Source: Eriocheir sinensis (taxonomy: Eukaryota > Arthropoda > Malacostraca > Decapoda > Varunidae). From it: 64,000 nt of DNA. The stretch spans positions 18,709,367 to 18,773,366 of the forward strand of contig NC_066534.1 of assembly GCF_024679095.1 (NCBI RefSeq), read 5' to 3'. This document shows, one piece after another, positions 26,400 through 47,200 of this stretch (its first letter is position 1; each line of letters starts with the position of its first letter). Made by a program: the position numbers and the translations under genes. Under the pieces are notes generated by a model. That model searched no databases. It was not told where the DNA came from and saw only the letters and a list, made by a program, of their open reading frames with translations.

Positions 26400-26760
26400 G
26401 CCTCTGGGATATGTGTGTGGAGAGGGCGTGTGGAGGGGACAAATCGTGGAAGATAAATAGTTGTGGATATGTAGGTGGTTGAGGGACGAGGTGGTATGTG
26501 GATAGCTTTGGGTAAGAAGTGGTTGGATAATGTATATACGGGTGGAGGGACTTGTTGGTATGTGGATAGGTCTGAGTGTGAAGTGGTTGGATAAGGTCAT
26601 GTAGTGGGTGTGTGGAGTGGATACGGAGTGTATATGTAGGGGGTGGAGGAACTAGGTGATCTGAGGATAGGTTTGAATATGAAGTGGTTGGATAATATTA
26701 TATAGCGGGCGTGTGGAGTGGATATGGAGTGGATATTATATGAGTATGGATAATGTATGT
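26400..26760 (+). repeat. Imperfect G/T-rich tandem units
   Basis: GGTTGGATAA occurs at 26521, 26585 and 26686 together with GTGTGTGGAGTGGATA. Spacing is irregular (64 and 101). Confidence 0.7.
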
Positions 26761-26975
26761 TCCCTGTATATGAGATTGCCGCGAACCACTGCTATGTTAC
26801 CTGTTAATAGCCACATCTAATATTATTTTTTACTTGTTGGAAATGACTTAGTGCAAATGGGGCAAGGAAGGAGAGAAAGGTGATTGGAAGCGAAGTTAGT
26901 GGGATTAAGCAAAGGCGAGAAAGCGGTATAGAAGATGATGTTTGTTTTTGTGTTATGACTTGTATATCTTAGTAA

Positions 26976-27109
26976 TCTCCTCCCGAAATTGACCTATCTT
27001 TCGGCCACTCCTCTAACGCTTTTTAGGAGCAGTGAGTAGCGGGCTTTTTTTCACATTTCTTTCCTTTTTTTATGCCCTTGAACTGACTTCTCTGCTGTAA
27101 AAAAAAAAG
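26976..27109 (+). mobile_element. Dispersed LINE 3'-tail fragment, copy B, with poly(A)
   Basis: Opposite orientation to copy A: CTCCTCCCGAAATTGACC, GGAGCAGTGAGTAGCGGGC, then TGCCCTTGAACTG and CTGT followed by a 10 A tail (27099-27108). With copy A it forms an inverted pair about 2 kb apart. Confidence 0.85.
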
Positions 27110-27814
<705 letters not shown>

Positions 27815-28065
27815 AACAGTTGGTGAGACGAAACGGGGGTGGAAGGGAACGGGACGAAACGAAACGGGAACGAATCGGAGGTGAATAGGAACGAAACGGA
27901 GGTGAAGCGGATATGAAAAGGGACCAAACGGGACGAAACGGAGGTGAAACGGAGGTGAAACGGAGGTGAAACGGAGGTGAAACGGGAGGAAACGGAGGTG
28001 AAACGGGAGGAAAAGGAGGTGAAACAGGACGAAACGAAACGGAGGTGAAACAGGACGAGGAAAAA
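27815..28065 (+). repeat. 12 bp minisatellite
   Basis: GAGGTGAAACGG and variants (GGGACGAAACGG, GGGAGGAAACGG) repeat through the block; best periodicity at 27935-27990. Confidence 0.9.
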
Positions 28066-28187
28066 CACCGAACTCACTCACTGTAAATTTCTATCGTAAA
28101 GTCAGGTCGAATGTGTTTTTTTTGTTTTTGTTTCCCTCGTTTTCTTTCTTGTCATTATTTTTGATTGACTCGGGAACGTTCTTGGCC

Positions 28188-28255
<68 letters not shown>

Positions 28256-29200
28256 TCGTTGTGATTCTCTTTTGATTTCCTTTCTTTTCCTTTTTTTTTT
28301 CCTTTTTTCATCTTTTCCTCCTTTCCTCTTTTCACTTAACCTTCATCTTCTTCTTCCTTTTCCTTTTCTTCCTCCTCCTTCTTCTTTTTGCTTTCCTCCT
28401 CCTCCTCCTCCTTCTCTTTTTCCTCCTTGTCCTCTTTCTCTTTCTCCTCCTCGTTCTCTTTCTGTTTCTCCTCCTCCTCCTCCTCCTCCTCCGTTGTTCT
28501 TTATCTTCCTCCCCGACATCCCTATTTACCTCTGAATAATGATATGCAAGTTTAAATTGAAGCTCAAATTATATACCCAAAGTGATCTTACAATGACATC
28601 TTTCCTCCCTCCCTCCTCTCTTTCTCTCTCTCCCTCTCTTTTTCTCTCTTTCTCTCATCCCTCACTTTTTTTCTCTCATCTCTCCTTCTTCGTTCTTTCT
28701 ATTTCCCTTAGTTTCCCTCCTATCTCTCGTCCCTATCTCCTTCCTCCCTCCTTCCTTCCTTTTGTGTCTCTTTCCTCCTCCTTTTTCTTCCTTCGTTCTT
28801 CTTTCTCCCTCTTTTCCTTTTCCCTCTTATTCATACCTCCTTTTCCCTCCCTCCCTCCCTTCCTTTCTATCTTTCCCTCTTTCCTTCCTCCCCTCCCTCC
28901 CTCATTCACTCCCGCTTGTCCTTCTCCCATCTCTATCTCACGTCCTTCCTTTCTTTCTTCTTTCCTTCCTTCCTTCCTTCCTTCCTTCTCCCGTCCCTCA
29001 CTCACTCACTCCCTCTTCTTCCGCTCCCATCTCTTTCTCCTATCCTTCCTTTCCTTCCTTCCTTCCTTCCTTCCTTCCTTCCTTCCTTCCACCCTCAGTA
29101 TCTTGCGATATATTTATCCGCGAAACACAATCTTACCGTCAGTGTTTCAATTTTTTTTTCTTGCTCCAAAGTTTGCCAAGAAATGAAATGAGTGTTGTTT

Positions 29201-29240
<40 letters not shown>

Positions 29241-29315
29241 ATAGTTTTTTCTTCTAGTTTACAAGTTCTAATTCTTCTTTCCCTTTTTTTTTCTCGCAAA
29301 CAAACAACCGACCGC

Positions 29316-29404
<89 letters not shown>

Positions 29405-29659
29405 AATTCCCCTTTCCTCCCGTTCCTTTAAGCCTCAACCCCACACACAACACAATAGACTCTTGGATCCTGCTGATGAAACAACCTCAAACGTGTTCCC
29501 TCTTCCCCCTCCTCCTCTCCCCCCCTCCCTCTTCCTCCTCTTCCCTTCCCTTTTTCCCTCCCTTTTCCTCTTACCTTCAGTCCTTTCCTTCTTTTCCTCC
29601 ACTACCTCTTTTTCCTCCCCTTTCTCTCCCGTTTTGTCTCTCCCCTTCTGTCTCTTCCC
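28066..29659 (+). repeat. (GT)33, pyrimidine tract, (CCTT), (GA), (CA)43
   Basis: (GT) 28190-28254; CT-rich 28270-29090 with CTTCC runs at 28960-28988 and 29050-29090; (GA) 29202-29238; (CA) 29317-29402. No gene. Confidence 0.95.
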
Positions 29660-30100
29660 TTTTCCTTGTCACCCTTCCCCTTCCACCCTTCCCCTTCCAG
29701 CCTTCCCCTCCAACCCTTTCCCTTCCCAGCCTTCCCCTTCAACCCTTCCCCTTCTACCCTTCCCCTTCCATTCCTTCCCTTCCACCCTTCCCCTTCCAGC
29801 CTTCCCCTTCCATTCCTTCCCCTTCAACACTTCCCTTCCAGCCTTCCCCTTCTTCCTTTCCCCTTCCAGCCTTCCCCTTCCACTCTTCCCCCTCCAGCCT
29901 TCCCCTTCCAACCTTCCCCTTCGAGCCTTCTCCTTTCATTCTTCCCCTTCCATCTTTCCCCTTCCATCCTTCCCCTTCCACTCTTCCCCCTCCAGCCTTC
30001 CCCTTCCAGCCTTCCTCTTCCATTTCTTCCCCTTCCAGCCTTCCCCTTCCATTCCTTCCCCTGCCAGCCTTCCCCTTCCACCCTTCCCCTGTCAGCCTCG
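29660..30100 (+). repeat. Pyrimidine minisatellite, about 14-15 bp
   Basis: CCTTCCCCTTCCAG/CCTTCCCCTTCCATT units repeat about 30 times, almost without purines except the recurring A or AG. Confidence 0.9.
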
Positions 30101-31440
<1,340 letters not shown>

Positions 31441-31489
31441 GAGGTTAGATGCATATATGGGCAGGAAGTGAATTTGGTTAACAGTCTAT

Positions 31490-33930
<2,441 letters not shown>

Positions 33931-34400
33931 CCTACAGGGTGAAAGTTTAGGATGAAAAATGGCCCCATATGGCTAGGCTCGGTAAGGAGATCAGAGGAGA
34001 GACGAGTCAATATTCGCTTCGATGAGGCCTGATGCTCCCCGCTGAATGCCCCCCTTAATACCCCGCTCGTTGGAGATGTAGGAATGGCGCTGGGAGGACT
34101 TCGGGGACGGTAACGGGGGATGGAGTTCAATGGGAGAGTGTGTTTGAGTTTGATCGTAGTTGGTTTAGTCCATTGTCTTGTATTACAGTTCTCGAATCTT
34201 GATCCAGGTGATTTTGCATTGGGGGCTTTACCTTCTAGTTTTGCTTCTATTGTATCCCACCCCTGCCACCAGTGTGTTGAATATCAGTAAATGACACTAA
34301 TACAATATTCCATAAGCTCTTTCTTTGACTTGGAATTGTGCTCTCAGCCGAACGGACTTTGTATAGGGCTGTATTTATTATTACTTATTTTCCTCTTTTT
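33931..34400. other. Unique sequence, no gene seen
   Basis: Balanced composition, short open frames only, no convincing splice pair. Confidence 0.6.
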
Positions 34401-34520
34401 GTTACTGTTAAGGAGGCAGCGCAAGGTAAAATAAAAAAAAATGAGAGAAAAAACTCCGCCAATCACTGCTCTTGTAAAAAAAGTGTATTGATGAATTGTC
34501 AAAAGAGATGTCAATTTAAG
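34401..34520 (-). mobile_element. Dispersed LINE 3'-tail fragment, copy C (diverged)
   Basis: AAGGAGGCAGCGCAAGG, an A-rich spacer, then a decayed CACTGCTC and GTCAATTTAAGG correspond block for block to the LINE 3' UTR. It is the most diverged but one of the copies. Confidence 0.6.
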
Positions 34521-34810
34521 GAAGTCAGTTTACTTTTTTCTTTCGTAGTTCCATCTATAGTGCTTCCAATACTTAAGATTACTGTTCTAATATCTTTAAC
34601 CAACATTTACCCAACATTCCAGTAGCACGTATCAAAACTAACAGAACACAACTACTTTTCTCAATTTAGGAAGATCAGTTTACTTTCTTCTTAGTCCCAT
34701 CAATACTGCTTCCAATACTTAAGATTACAGTTCTAATATCTTTAACAAACATTTACCCAACATTCCAGTAGCACGTATCAAAACTAACAGAACACAACTA
34801 CTTTTCTCAA
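34511..34810 (+). repeat. 146 bp tandem duplication
   Basis: TGCTTCCAATACTTAAGATT occurs at 34561 and 34707. The following AATATCTTTAAC, CATTTACCCAACATTCCAG and GTAGCACGTATCAAAAC blocks are repeated with few differences, indicating a recent duplication. It starts where LINE-tail copy C ends. Confidence 0.9.
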
Positions 34811-34902
34811 ATAATTTCAAAGGATGTTGTATCTCTTACTAATATGCTTCTTTCCCTACTTCCTAGTCCTTCCCCCAATCCCTTCAGCATCACTTTCTTT
34901 TC

Positions 34903-35048
34903 TTTTTACAACAAAGGAGGCAGCTCAAGGGCACAATAAAAGGAAACAATAATAAAAAAGCTCGCTACTCGCTGCTCCTAAAAAGAATCCAAGGAGGTGG
35001 CCGAAAGAGGGGTCAATTTCGGGAGGAGAGGTGTCCTGATACCCTCCT
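34903..35048 (-). mobile_element. Dispersed LINE 3'-tail fragment, copy D
   Basis: ACAAAGGAGGCAGCTCAAGG through GCTCGCTACTCGCTGCTCC to GGAGAGGTGTCCTGATACCC. It reaches into the last codons of the LINE reading frame, so it is a slightly longer truncation than copies A to C. Confidence 0.85.
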
Positions 35049-35269
35049 TACCACCACTTACCACCACTAACACAATAGGCCTTCCCTCCTTAACTTAATT
35101 CACATGATACTGTATGCTCCTTACATTCAACCCATTTCCCTATTCTCTTTAACATCATTTACAAATTTCTCAACTACGTATACTTAATATCTTTCCCTAT
35201 TCCCTCCCCCCTCCCCAATCTCTTCAGTTTCACCTACCAATACTAACACAACAATCCTTCTCACTGTCT

Positions 35270-36060
35270 TTCAGCCTACACACACCAGTCGCAAGTCTAA
35301 GGTATGACACTATTCTCCACTGTCTTGGCTGTCCTCTGCTTGGCTAATATCAGTTCAGTTTAGTGATCCCTTCAGCGTTCCCTATATTACCTCTAACACA
35401 AGTTTTATTTTTATACACGTAACTCTCTTCCCACAACAGTCGCAAGTCTAATTCTCCTCCCACTACGGTTTCAAGTCGAAGATCCAACACTGTTCTCTAT
35501 GGTAATGGCTGCCCAGTGCTTGGCTATTATCATTTCAATTCAGTAATCCCTTCAGTATCTCTTATCACCTCTAACACAACCTTCCTTCTCTTCCTTTACC
35601 TTCCATCCCTTCTCCTCATTTACCTTTCAGCCCACTCAGTACAGTTTCCATTCTAAGATCCAGCATTACACCGTCTTGGCTGCCCAGTGCTTGGCTATTA
35701 TCAGTTCAGTTCAGCAATCCCTTCAGTATCTCTTATCACCTCTAACACAACCTTCCTTCTCTTCCTTTACCTTCCATCCCTTCTCCTCATTTACTTTTCA
35801 GCCCACTCACTACAGTTTCCATTCTAAGATCCAGCATTACACCGTCTTGGCTGCCCAGTGCTTGGCTATTATCAGTTCAGTTCAGCAATCCTTTCACCCT
35901 TCCGTACCTTCACTAACCCGACAGTCCTTCTCCTCACATACGTAACTTTCATCCCATTGCAATCTTCACAGTCTCAAGATCCCACACTCCAGGGTCTTGG
36001 CTGCCCCGTGTCTGGCTATTATCAGTTGAGTTGAGTTCCCCGTGAATGCCTAATACTACC
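35270..36060 (+). repeat. About 171 bp tandem repeat, five units
   Basis: GGCTGCCCAGTGCTTGGCTA or near matches recur at 35327, 35507, 35678, 35849 and 35999 (spacings 180, 171, 171, 150). The two middle intervals are nearly identical and the outer units are diverged and length-variable. Confidence 0.9.
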
Positions 36061-37060
36061 AGGGCGGACGATCGAGGGAAGGGGTTCAGATCGCACGGCT
36101 TTGGTTTTACGAGAAATGACTTAGCGAGGAACAATGCGTGGGATTCAGACGAGGAAAGAGAGAGGAGGGATAGAAAGATAGATAGATAGATAGATGGATG
36201 GATAGAGATTATAAGATAGAGATTTGATTCTTCGTTCTTCCTCCTTTCCTCTCCTTCCCTTCCCTTCCCTTCTCTCTCCTATGTCCTTCTATTCTCTTAT
36301 TTCCTTCCTTCTTCTTTCCTTTCCTTCTCTCCTTTATCTACCTTTCCTTCCCATCCCTTTCTCTCCGTTCCCTTCTTCCCTCACTTTCCTCTTCTCCCCT
36401 CTCCTTACTTTCCCTCTCCTCACTTTTCTCCTCCCCTCTCCTCTCATCATTTTCCCTCCCCTCACCTTTCCTCCTAACCACACCCACCTTTCTTCCTCTT
36501 CCCCCTTCCCTCCAACACATCCACGTTCTCTCTCCTTCCCTCCCTCACTCTTCCCTTTCCTCCACCCCCCCTTCTACTCTTCCCCCCTGCTCTTCCCCCC
36601 CCTTCCACTCCTCCTCCTTCCCTCCAATCACTCTTCTACTCTCCTTCCCTCCCTCTCTCTCTCCCTCCCTTCTCTCCCTTCTCTGGCAAGCGGTGGGGGG
36701 CTGATCGCTTCTGGATTCACTCTAATGTAATGGACGAGGAAAGAGAGGAGAGAGAGAAACAATAGCGAGAGAGAGAGAGAGAAACCTATGGCAATACAAA
36801 CATTCAGAGAGAAACAGACAGACAAACAAAGACATAGATAGACAGATAGACAGAGGAAACTAGACAGATTGAGAAAATGGAAGTTGGAAAGAGGAAAAAA
36901 TAGAGAGAGAGAGATATGGATAGACTTACAGCAATACAAACTTCCAGACAGACAGACAGACGGACAGACAGACGGTAAGAGAAGAAGGGAGTGAAGATAG
37001 ATGTGTGGAGGTGAAGGAGGCGAGGCTAATGAGGACGAAGGAGCGGGCCGGGGCGGGAGG
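36061..37060. repeat. GATA, pyrimidine tract, AGAC/AGAG-rich block
   Basis: (GATA/GATG) 36173-36206; CCCTT-rich 36225-36690; ACAG/GAGA-rich 36730-36985. Confidence 0.85.
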
Positions 37061-37213
37061 GAGATATAATAAGCCTCACTGTCAGGAGCCCCGACGTTGA
37101 TAGCCGCGATGGTGAGGGATTAGCCGCCGAAATGAAGCCCTCAGACGCAAACCCTTTTATTTATAAGTTCTCCTCTTTTTCTTCTGCTTCTCTGACTACT
37201 ACTACTACTGCTG

Positions 37214-37271
<58 letters not shown>

Positions 37272-37407
37272 GAATGATGATAATGATGGGACTTCTTTTT
37301 GTTCTTTTCTTCTTCTTCTGCTTCTTCTTCTTTTTCTTTTTCTTCTTCCTCTTCTTCTTCTAGTTCTTGTTCTTCTTCCCTCTACTTCTTCTTTTTTTCT
37401 TTTCTTC

Positions 37408-37462
<55 letters not shown>

Positions 37463-37480
37463 AGCTAGGTATTATAAATG

Positions 37481-37520
<40 letters not shown>

Positions 37521-38470
37521 AATGACCAGTGCAAGGAAATCTAACAAGGACGAATTTCTCTGTATATTTCTCTGTCTGTCTGTCTGTCGGTCTGTGGGTC
37601 TGTCTCTCTATCTTATCTTCTGTGTGTATCTCTCTCATCCTCCCACTCTTTGTCTGTCTGTCTGTCTTTCTGTCTGTCTGTCTGTCTGTCTTTCCAAAGC
37701 ATCCTCATTAACATACACAAACTGTTCCTCTTATCTCTTATTCCTCATTCTATTCCTCCTCTTCCTCTTCCTCCTCCACCTCCTCTTTCTTCTTTACCTT
37801 TTCCTCTTATACCTGGTCTTGTTTCTCTCCCTGTTCCTCTCCATTATTCCCTGCCTTCTCCATTTACTATTTTCCTTTATTTTTTCTCTCTTCTCCTCCT
37901 CTTCTTCATCTCTTACTCTTTAATTTCCTCTTTCTTGCTTACCTCTGTTTCTCCTTTTTCTTCCTTCTTACTCCTTCTTCCTTCCTTCCATCCTTCTCTT
38001 ACTCCATCCATTCCTTTTCCTCCTTTTTCTCTTTTCTTTTATCCACTTTCTCACTCTTCCTCTTTTCCTCCTCTCTAATTCCCTCATCACTTATTTTCCT
38101 CTTACTCTTCTTCCATCCTCTGTCATTCCCTTCTCTTCTTTCGCCTTCCTTTCCTCTTATTCCTCTTTCCCTCTCCTTCTTCTCCTCTCCCTCTTATTCT
38201 CCTTCCGTTCCTATTCCTCCTTACTTCACCTCCTATCTCTCCATCTCTACAGCATCCCTTTCTATTACCCCTCTCCTCCTCCTCCTGCTCCTCCTCCTCC
38301 TCCTCCTCCTCCTCCTCTTTTGTATCAGGGAATTATGCAGTGCTCGCAACATCATTTTCCAGGCCGGGGTAAACAAAAAGAGTAATGATGGAAGTCTATT
38401 TTTAGAGTCCCTCACAGCTGGTTTGGCGGGTCCAGATTCGGCCTCTGATGGGGTTTGTGTATTTTAGGGC
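37061..38470 (+). repeat. (CTA)n twice, (GT), (CTGT), pyrimidine tract, (CTC)
   Basis: (ACT) 37195-37265 and 37409-37462; (GT) 37482-37518; (CTGT) 37570-37690; CT-rich 37740-38270; (CTC) 38270-38316. 37061-37140 and 38318-38470 are complex islands. Confidence 0.9.
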
Positions 38471-39174
38471 GAGGGTGGAAGGGGGGAGAGGGGTGAGAGG
38501 AGGAAAGGAGAGAGAGAAAGGGAGCTTGAGGGAGGGAATATTGGGAAGGAAGAGCTGTTTTTGGAAGAGAGGATGGAGAGAGGTTAATGGGGGGGGGGGG
38601 GGATTAAGATGAGGGAAAGGCAAATGGGAGGGGAGGAAAAGGAGGGAGGTAAAACAGGGGGAAGAGCTATCTGTGATGTAGAGTGGAGGAGGAGGAGTTG
38701 GAGAGAGGAAAGTGGAGATGATCAGGCATTGGAAGGAGTGGGGATGAGAGGAAGGGAAAGGAGAGGAAAGACAGGGGAGAGAGGGTAAGGGAAAGGGGGT
38801 GAGGTTTTTAGAGTGGAGGGAGGAAGGTGAGGACAGGGAAGGAGCGTAGCTATATGTGGGTCGGGTTGAGGTTAGGGAGGGATAGGAGAAAAGGAGGAAC
38901 AGAGGGGAGGAGGAGGTATAAGGAGAGGAGAGAGAGGTGAAGTGAGGAAAGGGAAGGAACAGAGGTGCGTTGGGAGGGGGAGGAAGGGGGGGTAGGGCAT
39001 TGGGGAGGGGGAGGAGGTGAAAGAAGGTATGGAAAGGGAAGAAAGGAGAAGAAAAGGAGATAAAAGAAGAGAAAAAATGAAAACTGGAAGAGAAAGAAAT
39101 ATAGAAAAGAGAAGAGAAGGGAAGTGAAAGGGTACAGAGAGAGAGAGAGCCCCTCATTTGTGTGCGTGCCTCTC

Positions 39175-39263
<89 letters not shown>

Positions 39264-39648
39264 TCACTGCACTGCCCTGATTGTGCGTTCGCGTCCATAT
39301 TTTACGTGTTGCATTAGTGAGAGAGAGAGGTAAGGTAGGTACCGAAGGAAAGAGGGAGGAAGGGACGTAATGAAGGATAGAAGAGGGAAGGAGAGGTGGA
39401 TAGGACTTAAGGAAGGAAGGAAAGGACTAAGGGAGGAAGAGAAGGGAAAAATGGGAAGATAGGAGGGAAACACGAAAGGAGGGAGGAAGGAGAGGTAGAG
39501 AATCGGGAGAGGAGGGAAAATTAGGCGTAAAAAGAAAAAAAAAGGGGAGAAGGTAGAGAAAATAACGAGGGGTAGATAAAGAGGGGGAAGAGAAGAAGAG
39601 GGAAAGGAAAAGGATGAGAAGGAATGAAACAGTTAACGGTAAACCATT

Positions 39649-39696
<48 letters not shown>

Positions 39697-39790
39697 AACA
39701 CACACACACACACCCATACATGCCTCCTTCCTCCCCCCCCCTCCCCCCCCCCCCCCCACACACACACACACGCACACGCACATACACACA
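38471..39790 (+). repeat. Purine block, (GT)40, purine block, (CA)n
   Basis: GGGA-rich 38471-39150; (GT) 39180-39260; GGAA-rich 39320-39640; (CA) 39653-39692 and short CA runs with a C run to 39790. Confidence 0.9.
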
Positions 39791-40299
39791 CGCACACCAA
39801 AAGTCAATTACATGGCATCATATATTCATTTTAAAGTTTAATATTGTATTTCTCGTTTTAATATCCGATAGCGCACGTAATAAGCCTTGCGTTCTAGCGC
39901 CATATTTTCGGCCCCGCGCAGAGACCCGCCTCCCTCGCACGCACGCACGCATTTTTTTTCTTTTTTTTTGTTTTGCGTGGGTTGTTTTTGTTGTTGTTAG
40001 TTTTGTTTTTTGTTGTCTTGTTGATGTATTTTTGTTTTTGTTTTGTCTTTTTTTTTTGTTCATTTGTTTAATATTTGTTTGTTTGTTTGTTTGTTTAATA
40101 TTAATACCGCCTGCACACACATCGCATTATTTTCTTTTTTGTCTTGTTGATGTATTGTTTTTGTTTTTGTTTTGTCTTTATTTTCTTTTTGTTTACTTTC
40201 CATTATTCATGTACACTCGAGTTACTTCGCTTTAAACGTACATGCATAATAAAGTACTTGTATTTTTCTGCATGTATAATGTAATAGTGGTGGTAATGG
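39791..40299. other. T-rich unique sequence with TTTG runs
   Basis: GTTT/TTTTG repeats at 39960-40100; a 50 bp segment (TTTGTCTTGTTGATGTATT) is duplicated at about 40010 and 40135. No gene. Confidence 0.6.
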
Positions 40300-40760
40300 T
40301 AGTAGTAGCAGTAGCTCAGTGGTTAAAGCTCAGTCCTGTCTGGCTCCGGCTTGGCACACGAAAGTTCGAGCGCCGCACTGCCCGGGAATTTCCGCTGACA
40401 AGGAGTGGTAACTGTCCCCTCTTGAGCACTGGGGACGGATTATCGTACTCAGAGCATAGTATATACCAGTTTCTGACGCCTAAGTATTGCCAAGAAACAT
40501 CAGGAATTAACTATTTTAACGATAATTATAAGTGAATCTCCTTAGTAGGGTCCACGAGGCAGTTTTTGGGTCGGAAGTCGGTAAATGAAAGAGGCTGAGT
40601 ACGACAATCTGGCAACGTTGGGGACGGGGTGTGAGGTGTGTGAAGGTCCCGCCAGTACCCAGAGATCGACTAATGATCCTTGTTCTAAGAGGAAGGGTAC
40701 TTGCTGGGATGACGAGTCCAGTCCGTGATCAGGCCGTGGGTAGTTTTACACACACACACA
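40300..40760 (+). mobile_element. tRNA-derived SINE ending in a (CA)n tail
   Basis: 40311-40322 (GTAGCTCAGTGG) matches a tRNA/Pol III A box and 40371-40381 (GAAAGTTCGAGCG) a decayed B box, spaced a little wide for a true tRNA. The body continues with unique-looking sequence and ends with GTGATCAGGCCGTGGGTAG leading into TTTTACACACAC. It may be one long element or two adjacent ones. No intact cloverleaf, so this is not a tRNA gene. Confidence 0.65.
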
Positions 40761-41599
<839 letters not shown>

Positions 41600-42597
41600 T
41601 CCGCTTAGCTCGTAGTCATCCGCAACCCCCCTTCCCCCTCCCCCCTTCACCCATCACCCACCCATCACCCACGCATTCCCAGTTCTCCCTCTCTACCCTC
41701 CACCTACTCCTACCCACCCACCATCCACCCACACCCATCTCCATCCATCCTTTTCGAGCCCTCATCCACCTCCCCATCACCCACTCTAAGCCACTCTGCC
41801 CCTTCCTCATAATAATAATCGTTGTGTTCTCTTTTCCTCCCTTCCCATCCCTTCCCTTCATTTCCTTCCCTTCCCATCCCATCCCATCCATCCCCTTCCC
41901 TTCCCTTCCCTTCCCTTCCCTTCCCTTCCCATCCCATCCCTTCCCTCTTCACCTACCCCTTCCTAGCCCTTATCCACCTTGCTGTCCACTCTCTTATCCC
42001 CATCTACCCATTCCCACCCATCCCAGTCCTCCCTATTTAACCTTCTATTCCTTCCCATTTACCATTTACCTCCTTTGACTCCTCCTTTATACGCCTTTCT
42101 CCACCTTCCACTCTTCCACCTCCGGCTCTCCACCCACTCATCCTCCACCCATTCCTTTTCATCCATTGTCAACCACTTCACGTCCACCATCCACATGCCA
42201 TCACCTGCCCCTTCCCAGCTGTCCACTCTACTATCATCCACTCATTCAGTTCCACCTATCATCCACTCCATCCCAGCCCTCATCCACGTCTTATTACCCA
42301 TCTCCACCACCCATCTTCACTCTCCTCTCCTCCACCATTCTTTTCCACTTCTTTCCCATCCTTGCCCACCTCCATCTACCCCTTCCGAACCACCCATCAT
42401 CCATCACCCACCCATTCTACCCATTCTGATCCCTTATCCATCTCCTATGACCCACCCTCTACCTACCCCTTCCCAACCACCCATCATCCATCACCCACCC
42501 ATTCTACCCATTCTGATCCCCTATCCATCTCCTATGACTCACCCTCCACCCCACTATCCACCCTCCTATCCCTTATCCTTCCCTCCCCTTTCGTAGC
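41600..42597 (+). repeat. C/T-rich CCCATCC/CCACC tract with 87 bp duplication
   Basis: Includes (CCCTT/CCCAT)n at 41838-41945 and a tandem duplication beginning AACCACCCATCATCCATCAC at 42389 and 42475. Nothing gene-like seen. Confidence 0.85.
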
Positions 42598-42736
42598 GTG
42601 AAGTACTGAATGCCTCACGCTGCCTGAAAGAGTGATTCTAATGCTCTAAAACGCTTCCCTCGCATGCCTTTGTAGTTCGCGAGTTGACTGTGACGTTAAA
42701 TCCATTAGCTATACATACGGCAACGGATGAATGAAC

Positions 42737-42803
<67 letters not shown>

Positions 42804-42910
42804 GATATATTTAAATAGGTTGGTCATGTTCAGAGGATGTTCCCGCCATTAGGTTATGTTAGGTTTTTATTATGAAATGTGGAAATAATTGATTGGAAAC
42901 TGTACTTAGG

Positions 42911-42959
<49 letters not shown>

Positions 42960-43054
42960 ACCATACACTTCACACACACAATAAAACTTGGGTCGTAATC
43001 CTCGCTTACTAAAACAAGGCTTGGAAGGGGATTTGAATAATGGCTGAGTCTCCC

Positions 43055-43102
<48 letters not shown>

Positions 43103-43628
43103 CATTATTGAGGAAGTAAAAATGAGAAAAACAGTCATTGTGTTCTCTTTCCTTCCCTTCCCTTCCCTTCCCATCCCATCCCATCTCTTCCTTTCCCTTC
43201 CCTTCCCTTCCCTTCCCTTCCCTTCCCTTCCCTTCCCTTCCCTTCCCTTCTCATCCCTTGCTAAACAACAACTTACAAATACAATGGAAAGTGTGTGTGA
43301 GCTGCAAATGCAAAACAAGTAATACAAACTCACACTAAAACAACATCAACAAAGAGCACAGACGAATTCTTATACATCATTTAAATTATTCTATGCATTT
43401 AAAATTTTTGGTGTTTAATAAGTTTGCTGTATAATATTAGTTCGCCGCCAGACCGTATTTTTTTTTTTTTTTTTGGCGAGGAAAGAAAAAAAATGGATCG
43501 AAATTAAAAAAAAAAAAAAACTCGCGGAAAGGAAATGAGAAAAAAGTAGAGGATTGAAAAGAAGAGAAAGAAAAGAGGAAGGGCAAAAGTTAGAGAAAGA
43601 AAGAGGAAAGGAGTTACTTAGAAGAGGG

Positions 43629-43702
<74 letters not shown>

Positions 43703-43740
43703 TCTCTAGCATTTATATGAAGTCAGTCAAGCTTGGGAAG
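42598..43740. repeat. Island, (GT)32, (CA)22, (CT)19, (CCCTT)n, (GT)35
   Basis: 42598-42737 complex; (GT) 42738-42802; (CA) 42913-42956; (CT) 43060-43098; (CCCTT) 43154-43255; A/T runs 43458-43520; (GT) 43631-43699. Confidence 0.9.

Positions 43741-47200
<3,460 letters not shown>

Noticed and set aside
40300..40385. Functional tRNA gene
   Set aside because: A box is good but B box is decayed, spacing is wide, and no cloverleaf can be drawn; better read as a SINE head.
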